Positions 1-5,836 of a stretch of 7,768 nucleotides of DNA are shown in pieces (the first letter of the stretch is position 1; every line of letters starts with the position of its first letter). Origin of the DNA: Gammaproteobacteria bacterium. GTDB lineage: Bacteria; Pseudomonadota; Gammaproteobacteria; Tenderiales; Tenderiaceae. Under the pieces are notes generated by a model. That model had not been told where the DNA came from. It did not search any database and saw nothing but the letters and a program-made list of their open reading frames with translations. The position numbers and the translations under genes are program-made. The stretch spans positions 1 to 7,768 of the forward strand of contig JALTMR010000068.1 of the NCBI GenBank assembly GCA_027001525.1, given 5' to 3'.

Positions 1-2
1 GC

Positions 3-1403
3 GTTTATGATCTCGATGGTCTGGCTGATTTTGACCTTGATGGCGCCACGGACGATGTGGCGAATCTGGGCGGGGTTGAGGTGACCACGCTGGCCCAACT
101 GGCCGACCCGGCGGTGGTGCCCGCGGAGGCGCGCCGCGCCCGTTTTCTGCGTATCGTCAAAGCAGTGGGGATTCCCGATGACGATATTGTGGAGATAGCC
201 AACGGCGATTTCGGCCGCAGTCGTAACCAGCTGATGCGGGAGATTGTCGGTTACGCCATGGTCGAGCCCGACGGTTCGGTGATGGCGAAAGTGCCGGCCA
301 ATGTCGCCTTGATGATTAGCGTTCTGGACGCCGACGGGCGTCGCATCGGTGCCCGCCACAATAACTGGATTCAAGTGCGCCCCGGTGAAGTGCGGCAGTG
401 CAACGGTTGTCATGATCATGCCAGCGGCATGCCCCACGGCCGCCGTGGCGCGGTGGCGGCACTGAACAGCGGCGCACCCACCAGTGGCTTGCCATTTAGT
501 AACACCAATCCGTTATGGAACGCCGAGATGGGTGAAACCATGGCACAGACGCGGCTGAACAACGAATGCAGTGGCGGCTGGGCCCAGGCTGATTGCGCTA
601 TGTTGAGCCCCGGCATTGACCTGGTGTTTGAGGACGTTTGGCCCGATGAAACTGCAGCGGCCAGGGCGGCACCTTTCAGCTCCCGTTATGCCGATCTGAC
701 CACCCCTCGCCCCGGCTCGGCCGGGTGCAGCCCCAACTGGAGCGCTCAGTGCCGGGTGGTCATCAACTACCCCGAGCACATTCATCCGCTGTGGACCGCC
801 AGCCGCCAGATCCCCAACGCCCTGGGCGCCATGGTGGAGGGCAATTGCGTAACCTGCCATACCAGCAACAACGGGGCTGACTTCGTTGTGCCTGCCGGGC
901 AGCTGGACTTAAGCGATGATGTTTTCGGGGAAGACATTCGCCGCCGCGCCTACAACGAACTGTTTAATCGCGACAACAAACAGGAGCTGGTCAACGGGGT
1001 GCTGGTGGATGTGCTGGTTGACGAGCTGGTTGATCAGGTCATCGAGGTGGAACGTCAGGCCACCGATGCCGACGGCAATCTCCTCTTTGAAGTGGATGCC
1101 GACGGCAACCCGGTTCTGGATGAAAATGGCGACCCCGTGCCGGTGCTGGAGATTGTTCAGGAGACGATTCAGGTCACCATTCAGGTGCCTGTGCCGGTGC
1201 GGCAGTCGATGTCGACCAATGCCGCCCGCAACAGCTTTTTTCTGCGCCGGATGAGCGGCACGGCCGGGAGCCGGGTTGATCCGGCCGAAGAGGCTGCGGT
1301 GGACCACACCGGGATGTTAACCGCGGCGGAGCTAAAACTGATTTCTGAATGGGCGGATATCGGCGGACAGTATTACAATGACCCCTTTGATATTCCTAAC
1401 TGA
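3..1403 (+). CDS. Diheme c-type cytochrome, hydrazine synthase alpha middle-domain-like (5' end outside window)
   Basis: The reading frame is open from the left edge to the stop at 1401-1403, so the start and any signal peptide lie upstream. Two haem-attachment motifs are visible: CNGCH at 399-413 and CVTCH at 846-860. The text before the first motif (DGSVMAKVPANV, then a LDADG stretch, then W-QVRPGE) matches my recollection of the hydrazine synthase alpha-subunit middle-domain family, in which this block precedes a CXXCH. The stretch INYPEHIHPLW before the second haem and the C-terminal ISEWADIGGQYYNDPF are also typical of such multihaem proteins. It is therefore probably a periplasmic or surface electron-transfer protein; nothing indicates true hydrazine synthesis. 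Four further cysteines lie between the haem sites. A Val/Asp-rich repetitive insert follows the second haem. It is the first visible gene of a compact + strand cluster, 17 bases ahead of the SH3-barrel gene. Family placement is from memory; the haem motifs are seen directly. Confidence 0.8.
   Translation, partial: VYDLDGLADFDLDGATDDVANLGGVEVTTLAQLADPAVVPAEARRARFLRIVKAVGIPDDDIVEIANGDFGRSRNQLMREIVGYAMVEPDGSVMAKVPANVALMISVLDADGRRIGARHNNWIQVRPGEVRQCNGCHDHASGMPHGRRGAVAALNSGAPTSGLPFSNTNPLWNAEMGETMAQTRLNNECSGGWAQADCAMLSPGIDLVFEDVWPDETAAARAAPFSSRYADLTTPRPGSAGCSPNWSAQCRVVINYPEHIHPLWTASRQIPNALGAMVEGNCVTCHTSNNGADFVVPAGQLDLSDDVFGEDIRRRAYNELFNRDNKQELVNGVLVDVLVDELVDQVIEVERQATDADGNLLFEVDADGNPVLDENGDPVPVLEIVQETIQVTIQVPVPVRQSMSTNAARNSFFLRRMSGTAGSRVDPAEEAAVDHTGMLTAAELKLISEWADIGGQYYNDPFDIPN
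999..1034 (+). repeat. Short in-frame tandem repeat encoding LVD-x units
   Basis: Three near-identical 9-base units (ctggtggat, ctggttgac, ctggttgat) recur every 12 bases at 1002, 1014 and 1026. They encode Leu-Val-Asp three times, separated by V and E. This is a four-residue amphipathic repeat at the start of the low-complexity insert in the diheme protein. Confidence 0.7.
1065..1108 (+). repeat. Direct repeat encoding DADGN loops
   Basis: The 14-base string gatgccgacggcaa occurs at 1065-1078 and again at 1095-1108, exactly 30 bases apart. A degenerate third unit (DENGDP) follows. At protein level this gives three ten-residue acidic units beginning DADGN, DADGN and DENGD, which look like Asp/Gly-rich loops that could bind calcium. 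They lie between the second haem and the C-terminal segment of the diheme protein. Confidence 0.75.
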
Positions 1404-1420
1404 TCTGATCGCCGGTGGCT

Positions 1421-2161
1421 ATGAAGTTAATCGTTGTGCTGTTTCTCTCCCTGCAAGGCCTGTTTGCAGCGGTTGCTTATGGCGAGGAGGAGATCGACCG
1501 GGTCCAGGTGGCAGAGCCCTACCTTGATCTGCACACCGGCCCCAATGCCAGCTACCCCATTACCAATGTGGTGGAGCGCGGGGCCTGGGTGGAGGTCATT
1601 AAGCAGCGCACCGACTGGTTCAAAATTCGCACCGAAAAGGGGGAGACCGGCTGGGCCCCGCGCGCCCAGCTGGAGAAAACCCTCACCCCCGGTGGTAAAC
1701 GGGCCCATTTCAAGCAGGCCAGTGAGAGTGATTACGCGGTGCGCACCTGGGAGGTGGGCTTTATGGGGGGCGATTTTGCAGGGGCTGATCTGATCTCGGC
1801 CTACGTGGGGCTGGCATTTAACCGTAATCTGTCGCTGGAGCTGTCTCTGGGGCAGGCGCTGGGGAGTTACTCCAACAGCTACCTGGGCAGTGTCAGTCTG
1901 GTGTCACAGCCTTTCCCGCGCTGGCGTTTTTCACCCTATCTGAGTTTGGGCGGCGGGGTGATCAAGACCGAGCCGCGACGGGTATTGATTCGGGCCGAAA
2001 ACCAGAGTTTTAACGCGGCCCACGCCGGGCTGGGGTTACGGGCCTATTTAACGCGTCAGTTTATGGTAAAGCTGGAATATAAAAGCCACGTCCTCTTCAA
2101 TAGCGATGAGGACAACGAGGAAGTAAATGAATGGAAAGCAGGGTTCGCCGCTTTTTTCTGA
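1421..2161 (+). CDS. Exported SH3-domain protein with C-terminal outer-membrane beta-barrel
   Basis: The 246-residue product starts MKLIVVLFLSL and has a Sec signal peptide ending around residues 19-21 (AVA-YG). Residues about 28-84 form a bacterial SH3 (SH3b) domain: LDLHTGP at the start, W56 and W66, and the usual Gly-Trp pair at 77-78. SH3b domains often bind cell-wall peptide or other ligands in the periplasm. The rest, from about residue 100, has alternating hydrophobic/polar strands with many Gly and aromatic residues and ends in ...FAAFF. A terminal Phe is the classical outer-membrane assembly signal, so a small barrel is likely. A GTG at 1415 two codons upstream is a possible start, but ATG 1421 gives the standard signal peptide. 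It sits 17 bases after the diheme gene and overlaps the next gene by 31 bases. The exact role is unknown; the domain layout is seen, the function is inferred. Confidence 0.8.
   Translation: MKLIVVLFLSLQGLFAAVAYGEEEIDRVQVAEPYLDLHTGPNASYPITNVVERGAWVEVIKQRTDWFKIRTEKGETGWAPRAQLEKTLTPGGKRAHFKQASESDYAVRTWEVGFMGGDFAGADLISAYVGLAFNRNLSLELSLGQALGSYSNSYLGSVSLVSQPFPRWRFSPYLSLGGGVIKTEPRRVLIRAENQSFNAAHAGLGLRAYLTRQFMVKLEYKSHVLFNSDEDNEEVNEWKAGFAAFF
2117..2123 (+). promoter_or_regulatory. Strong ribosome binding site for the second barrel gene
   Basis: GAGGAAG lies 7 bases before the ATG at 2131 and inside the coding end of the preceding gene. It supports ATG 2131 as the real start despite the 31-base overlap, and it implies that the two barrel genes are translated from one message. 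Confidence 0.75.
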
Positions 2162-2784
2162 ATCTGTCGCTGGGTCTGCCTGTGCTGTTGTCGGCGACCC
2201 CCTTTAGTGTTGCTGCCGAGGAGGGTTATGCCGGTGGCGTGATCCAGCCGCAGCTGGAGCGGCGCGAGATTACCGAGGCGGCCATCGATGAAGAGAACTT
2301 CGAAGTGGGCGTCTACTTCGGCCTGATGAGTGTTGAGGATTTTGGCGTCAACACGGTCAAGGGGGTGAGGGTGGCCTACCACGTCAACGAGTGGGGGTTT
2401 CTGGAAGGCGTCTATGGCCAGACCACGGTGGGCCTGAGCAGCAATGAGCGCTATGGCGGCATCGCTCCGCTGATGAGCGATGATTTACGCGACACCAGCT
2501 ACTACTACATGACGGTGGGGCTGAATCTGTTGCCCGGTGAGGCCTTTATGGGGGCGCGGGCCTTTAATAACGCCCTCTATGTTGTGGGCGGCCTGGGCAG
2601 TACGGAGTTCGCTGGTGATCAGCGCTCCTCGATGCTTTACGGGCTGGGTTACCGCCTATTGCTGACGGACTGGCTTGCCCTGCATCTGGACAGCCGGATC
2701 CATCTGTTCGATATAGACATTCAGGGCGAGGCACAGCGTCTGAAAAATATCGAATCTCACGCCAGTTTGACGGTTTTCTTTTAG
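2131..2784 (+). CDS. Outer membrane beta-barrel protein (OMP_myx_plus type)
   Basis: The 217-residue product has a basic N-terminus (R4, R6, R7), a hydrophobic stretch and signal cleavage near SVAA-EEG (residue 28 or 29). The mature start, ERREIT followed by IDEENFEVGVYFG and VEDFGVN, matches my memory of the outer-membrane barrel family first defined in myxobacteria and also found in proteobacteria. The body consists of Gly/aromatic-rich alternating strands (AYHVNEWGFLEGVYGQ, YYYMTVGLNLLPG, ALYVVGGLG) and ends in TVFF, with a terminal Phe for Bam-dependent insertion. There are no cysteines, so it is structural or a transport pore rather than a redox carrier. The start is fixed by a strong ribosome binding site. 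The thioredoxin gene begins 32 bases downstream. Function within the cluster is unknown; neighbourhood suggests that it pairs with the SH3-barrel and the DUF3570 barrel. Confidence 0.82.
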   Translation: MESRVRRFFLNLSLGLPVLLSATPFSVAAEEGYAGGVIQPQLERREITEAAIDEENFEVGVYFGLMSVEDFGVNTVKGVRVAYHVNEWGFLEGVYGQTTVGLSSNERYGGIAPLMSDDLRDTSYYYMTVGLNLLPGEAFMGARAFNNALYVVGGLGSTEFAGDQRSSMLYGLGYRLLLTDWLALHLDSRIHLFDIDIQGEAQRLKNIESHASLTVFF

Positions 2785-2804
2785 TGGCCGCAGGCCATCA
2801 ACAC

Positions 2805-2808
2805 AGGA
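2805..2808 (+). promoter_or_regulatory. Ribosome binding site choosing the TlpA start
   Basis: AGGA at 2805-2808 is 8 bases before ATG 2817. The earlier candidates, GTG 2784 and ATG 2808, have no comparable site and would add a charged, His-rich N-terminus. This favours 2817. Confidence 0.6.
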
Positions 2809-2816
2809 TGAACAGA

Positions 2817-3323
2817 ATGAATCTACTGCCAGGGTATAAAACGTTTTTGTCGCTGATGGCGGCCTGCCTGCTGCTGAGTAGCCCGCTGCAGGCCTCAGAG
2901 ATAGAGGGCCCCGCGCCTGACTTCACCCTCAAGAGCCTGGGGGGGGGCAACCTCAAACTGAGCGAGCACCGGGGCGAGGTGGTGATGGTGAATTTCTGGG
3001 CCTCCTGGTGTGGCCCCTGTCGTCAGGAGATGCCGATTCTGGAGGCGCTCTACAGCCAGTACAAAGACCTTGGCTTCACTATTCTTGGTGTCAACGTGGA
3101 GGAAGACCCCGAGGCCCCGCGCAAGTTGTTGCAAAGTATTCCCGTCTCCTTTCCCATCCTGCTTGACGCAGAAAACAAGGTTAGCGAGCTCTATCGTGTG
3201 GTGGCCATGCCCAGTACCTATTTGATCGATCGTGACGGTAACCTGCGCTACTTCCACGCCGGTTATCTGCCCGGTTTTGAGCAAAAGTACGATGCCCAGA
3301 TCAGAGAGCTGTTGCGCGACTGA
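2817..3323 (+). CDS. TlpA/ResA-like periplasmic thioredoxin
   Basis: The 168-residue protein has a signal peptide (hydrophobic 10-22, cleavage near LQA-SEI at 26) and then a thioredoxin fold of the AhpC/TSA-TlpA type. It begins GPAPDFTLKSL. The active site is WCGPC with C65 and C68 in FWASWCGPCRQEMP, and the cis-proline loop is MPST (P132). The segment LGVNVEEDP and the helix before FPILLD are the usual TlpA/ResA insert. Members reduce disulfides in the periplasm, often in apocytochrome c before haem attachment. Here likely clients are the CXXCH cytochrome and the Cys-rich tail of the DUF4266 lipoprotein encoded next. The stop overlaps the next ATG by one base (TGATG). A lipoprotein reading (C17 in LMAAC) is possible but weak because the -3 residue is Met. 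A nine-G run lies at 2939-2947. Confidence 0.92.
   Translation: MNLLPGYKTFLSLMAACLLLSSPLQASEIEGPAPDFTLKSLGGGNLKLSEHRGEVVMVNFWASWCGPCRQEMPILEALYSQYKDLGFTILGVNVEEDPEAPRKLLQSIPVSFPILLDAENKVSELYRVVAMPSTYLIDRDGNLRYFHAGYLPGFEQKYDAQIRELLRD
2939..2947 (+). repeat. Nine-G homopolymer inside tlpA-like gene
   Basis: A run of nine G encodes Leu-Gly-Gly-Gly (residues 41-44). A one-base change in length would frameshift the protein before its CXXC site, so this is a possible slippage point. Confidence 0.8.
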
Positions 3324-3544
3324 TGATGAAGATGCCGGCCATGTTGCTACTCTGCGTTTTTCTTCTTGGTGGATGCAGCCTTCAGCCCTGGGTCAAGCCC
3401 TATGAGCGGGCCCACCTGGCCGACCCCATTATGAGCTTCAGCCGGGATCCGGTCTCGGACAGCTATCTCAACCACGTCTACCAGGCGCGCGAAATGGCGC
3501 GGGGTGCCGAAGGTGGCCAAGGGGGTGGTTGTGGTTGTAACTAG
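3323..3544 (+). CDS. DUF4266 small lipoprotein with C-terminal CGC tail
   Basis: The 73-residue product has a lipoprotein signal peptide with lipobox LGGC (C18 lipidated). The mature part is only 56 residues: QPWVKPYERAHLADPIM, a short linker, a helix around NHVYQAREMARG, then a Gly-rich end finishing GGGCGCN. This matches the DUF4266 family, whose members share the VKP-ER-LA-P start and the GCGCN end (from memory). The two C-terminal cysteines (C70, C72) in a Gly-rich flexible tail could bind a metal, form a disulfide or accept a modification. The start overlaps the thioredoxin stop by one base and the end overlaps the DUF3570 gene, so the three are probably translated together. Another ATG at 3326 would change little. 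No biochemical function is known to me. Confidence 0.88.
   Translation: MMKMPAMLLLCVFLLGGCSLQPWVKPYERAHLADPIMSFSRDPVSDSYLNHVYQAREMARGAEGGQGGGCGCN
3519..3524 (+). promoter_or_regulatory. Ribosome binding site for the DUF3570 gene
   Basis: AAGGGG lies 6 bases before GTG 3531, inside the Gly-rich coding end of the DUF4266 gene. The same bases thus encode the conserved Gly tail and start the next gene. This favours GTG 3531 over GTG at 3504, 3513 or 3525. Confidence 0.5.
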
Positions 3545-4727
3545 AGCCCGGTTTTTCCGCTGGTGGTTGCTGGCGGGGGGGATCTCAATGGTCTGCCTGC
3601 CGCTCACCGCCGCCGTGTTGCCGGAGGATCGGGCCGACTTTCTCTTCCATCACTACGAAGGGGGTGGGGTCACCATCAATGGCCCCTCCATTCAGGCGCG
3701 CAAGCAGCTGGGCCAGAGTGTCTCCGTCTCGGGTAACTACTACGTTGACTCCATCAGCAGCGCTTCCATCGATGTGGTGACCACCGCCAGCCCCTATCAG
3801 GAAGAGCGAGAAGAGATGTCCCTGGGTGTCGACGTGCTGCACGACAACGTGACTATCAGCAGCGCCGTCAGCGTCAGTGAAGAGAACGATTTTGAGGCGA
3901 AGACCCTTCACTTCACCATCAGCCAGGACATGCTGGGCGATCTGACCACGGTGAGCCTGGGCTACTCCCGTGGCTGGGATACGGTAGGGCAGACCATGAG
4001 CGACCCGCTGGATCCCGGCGGCGAACGCCGTATTCGTGACCCCGATTTCAACGAAAGCGCCAACCGCCAGACCTACCGTTTCGGCCTCACCCAGGTGCTG
4101 ACCAAAAAGCTGGTCGCCAGCCTGGCGTTCGATACGGTGACGGATGAAGGCTACCTCAATAACCCCTACCGCAGCGTCCGGTTTCTGGATGCCACCAACC
4201 CCGACGGTTTCGACTGGCAGGGGGAGCTTTACCCTCGCACCCGCACCAGCCGGGCGGCGTCCGTGCGTTTCTCCTACTATCTGCCGAATCGGGCGGCGTT
4301 GCAGGGGGAGTATCGCCTCTTCAATGACAGCTGGAATATTGAGGGGCGCAATATCGGCCTGAAATATGTCTGGCCGCTGCAAGGGGGCTGGTTGGTGGAT
4401 TTCGGTGTGCGCCGCTATCAGCAGAGCAGTGCCAGCTTTTTTGTCGACCTCATGCCTTATGCCAGTGCCCAGAGCTACTACGGCCGTGACAAGGAGTTGA
4501 GCGCCTTTAGCAACACCACCCTCGGTGTGGGTGTGAGTTACGATCTGAAGGAGACCTTCTGGAAGCGTATTCATCGCGGTACCCTCAATTTCAAATATGA
4601 CCGCATCAGCTTCGACTACGATGAGTTTCGAGACCTGAGTGGTGACAGCCTGCCAGCTCCCGGCAGTGAACCGCTCTACTCCTTTTCAGCCAATGTCTTT
4701 CAGGCCTACCTCTCCATCTGGTACTAA
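3531..4727 (+). CDS. DUF3570 outer-membrane beta-barrel protein
   Basis: From GTG 3531 the product is 398 residues with a signal peptide (basic R5/R7/R10, hydrophobic 11-25, cleavage near LTAA, residue 28). It reads as a large Gly/Tyr/Ser-rich beta-barrel ending in YLSIWY, with a terminal aromatic. The blocks HHYEGGGVTINGPS, YYVDSISSASIDVVTTASPY, SLGVDVLHD, SEENDFEA and ISQDMLGDLTTVSLGYSRGWD are strongly characteristic of DUF3570 as I remember the family. It is expected in the outer membrane as a pore or assembly platform. The gene overlaps DUF4266 by 14 bases, and the two families commonly occur together. The start is uncertain by up to nine codons. The 3' end overlaps the next gene by 35 bases. 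No enzymatic residues are apparent; substrate or partner is unknown. Confidence 0.88.
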   Translation: MVVTRARFFRWWLLAGGISMVCLPLTAAVLPEDRADFLFHHYEGGGVTINGPSIQARKQLGQSVSVSGNYYVDSISSASIDVVTTASPYQEEREEMSLGVDVLHDNVTISSAVSVSEENDFEAKTLHFTISQDMLGDLTTVSLGYSRGWDTVGQTMSDPLDPGGERRIRDPDFNESANRQTYRFGLTQVLTKKLVASLAFDTVTDEGYLNNPYRSVRFLDATNPDGFDWQGELYPRTRTSRAASVRFSYYLPNRAALQGEYRLFNDSWNIEGRNIGLKYVWPLQGGWLVDFGVRRYQQSSASFFVDLMPYASAQSYYGRDKELSAFSNTTLGVGVSYDLKETFWKRIHRGTLNFKYDRISFDYDEFRDLSGDSLPAPGSEPLYSFSANVFQAYLSIWY

Positions 4728-5364
4728 ATCAACTGCCGGGGCAGCGACGCTTGGCGGCATCCTGCTGGCGGCTGGTCGTGGTCGTCGCTTTGGCGGTGAT
4801 AAATTGCTCGCACCGCTGGATGATGGCACCCCCGTCGCAGTAAGAGCTGCGGAAAACATGATCAGCGCGCTGGCGCGGGTCGTTGCCGTGGTGCGCCCGG
4901 CCGATGATGTTTTGGCCGCCCTGCTGCGCCAGGCCGGGGCAGAGGTTGTCGTCTGTTCCGATGCCAGTCAGGGGATGGGCCACTCCCTCGCCAGCGCCGT
5001 TCGGGCCAGTCAGGGGGCGGGCGGATGGCTGGTGGGGCTGGCTGATATGCCCTTTATTCACCCCAATACCCTCCGCGCTGTAGCAAAAGAGGTTGCCTCG
5101 GGGGCGACAATCGCGGCACCATGCTATCTGCAAAAACGAGGCCACCCGGTCGCCTTCGCCGCCTGTTGGCAGGCTGAGCTGCTGGCCTTGAGCGGGGATC
5201 AGGGTGCGCGCGGGCTGATTGAACGTCAGCGCGACAAGCTTGCCCTGGTCCAGTGTGACGATGCGGGAGTATTGCTGGATATCGACCTGCCGGCGGATCT
5301 GGTTCGGGGTCAACATATAGTCGCATCGCAAAGACAACCAACGAAGAGCAAGGACGATGATTGA
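4693..5364 (+). CDS. mocA: MocA/MobA-like molybdenum cofactor nucleotidyltransferase
   Basis: A cytoplasmic enzyme of 223 residues (from ATG 4693) that should attach CMP, or less likely GMP, to molybdopterin to make the dinucleotide cofactor for the hydroxylase encoded next. The N-terminal nucleotide loop is GILLAAGRGRRFGGDKL (residues 22-38). The LAAG form, rather than LAGG, is associated with CTP-using MocA. Other family blocks are QGMGHSLA (93-100), the metal-binding LADMPFI (D118), and RGHPVAF. The end, LLDIDLPADL, matches the usual IDTPEDL-type motif. ATG 4693 is the only ATG before the loop, adds about 20 Ser/Thr-rich residues, and lies inside the DUF3570 gene (35-base overlap). No good ribosome binding site is seen; GTG 4639 is an alternative. 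It overlaps the iron-sulfur subunit gene by 8 bases. MocA rather than MobA is an inference from motif and context. Confidence 0.87.
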   Translation: MSFRPTSPSGTKSTAGAATLGGILLAAGRGRRFGGDKLLAPLDDGTPVAVRAAENMISALARVVAVVRPADDVLAALLRQAGAEVVVCSDASQGMGHSLASAVRASQGAGGWLVGLADMPFIHPNTLRAVAKEVASGATIAAPCYLQKRGHPVAFAACWQAELLALSGDQGARGLIERQRDKLALVQCDDAGVLLDIDLPADLVRGQHIVASQRQPTKSKDDD

Positions 5365-5836
5365 ATTCAAACTCAATGGCACGCCTGTCCAGGTGGACGT
5401 CGCCCCCGATACACCGCTGGTTTGGGTGTTGCGTGAAAACCTCCAGTTAACCGGCACCAAATACAGTTGTGGTGAAGGGGTGTGCGGGGCCTGCACCGTG
5501 CATGTGGAAAATCAGACCGTCAGGGCCTGTGTGACCCCCGTAGCGCGGGTCGAGGGCCAGAGTGTCACTACCATCGAAGGGCTGGCCGATAAGGTGCCCA
5601 TGCATCCGGTGCTCAAAGCCTGGCTTGATGAGCGAGTGGTGCAGTGTGGCTACTGTCAGCCGGGGCAGATCATGACCGCCACCGCCATGCTGGAGAGCAA
5701 CCCAAACCCGACGGATCAGGATATTGATGAGGTGATGTCCGCCGTGCTCTGTCGCTGTGGCACCTACCCCCGTATCCGCAAAGCGATTCATCGTGCTGCC
5801 GCCCAGGGCCGCTCCAGCGGGGGGGCGGAAAAATGA
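5357..5836 (+). CDS. iorA: [2Fe-2S] subunit of a xanthine oxidase-family molybdenum hydroxylase
   Basis: The 159-residue small subunit carries two [2Fe-2S] clusters that move electrons from the Mo site to an acceptor. The plant-ferredoxin-like domain has C38, C43, C46 and C58 (SCGEGVCGACTVH). The helical domain has C97, C100, C132 and C134 (QCGYCQPGQ and CRCGTYPRI). All eight ligands are present. The length is normal for IorA/CoxS-type subunits. There is no signal peptide; in this family the small subunit is usually carried across the membrane with the Tat-tagged large subunit. ATG 5357 is preceded by GAAGAG and AAGGA. It overlaps the nucleotidyltransferase gene by 8 bases and the large-subunit gene by 4 (ATGA). 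The symbol reflects the isoquinoline 1-oxidoreductase-like type; the true substrate is unknown. Confidence 0.93.
   Translation: MIEFKLNGTPVQVDVAPDTPLVWVLRENLQLTGTKYSCGEGVCGACTVHVENQTVRACVTPVARVEGQSVTTIEGLADKVPMHPVLKAWLDERVVQCGYCQPGQIMTATAMLESNPNPTDQDIDEVMSAVLCRCGTYPRIRKAIHRAAAQGRSSGGAEK

Noticed and set aside
909..1307. Antisense frame opposite the repetitive insert of the diheme gene
   Set aside because: Its His/Asn/Leu-rich repeats are the mirror of the DADGN and LVD repeats on the + strand; no independent support.
3..1403. True hydrazine synthase of anammox metabolism
   Set aside because: Only a middle-domain resemblance and two CXXCH motifs are visible; no beta/gamma subunits or other anammox genes are nearby, and the rest of the window looks proteobacterial.
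2785..2816. Possible terminator or promoter in the gap before the thioredoxin gene
   Set aside because: Only a tiny GGCC-GCA-GGCC element is present, without a stable stem or T-run, and no convincing -35/-10 pair; the gap is just 32 bases.
3585..4574. Long open frame on the - strand (329 codons) opposite the DUF3570 gene
   Set aside because: It lies wholly antisense to a well-recognised barrel gene, has a low-complexity Val/Ala/His-rich translation with no family match I recognise, and is explained by GC-rich codon bias.
4729..5496. Antisense frame of 255 codons across the MocA-like and iron-sulfur genes
   Set aside because: It spans two confidently identified + strand genes and shows no domain motifs; a shadow frame.
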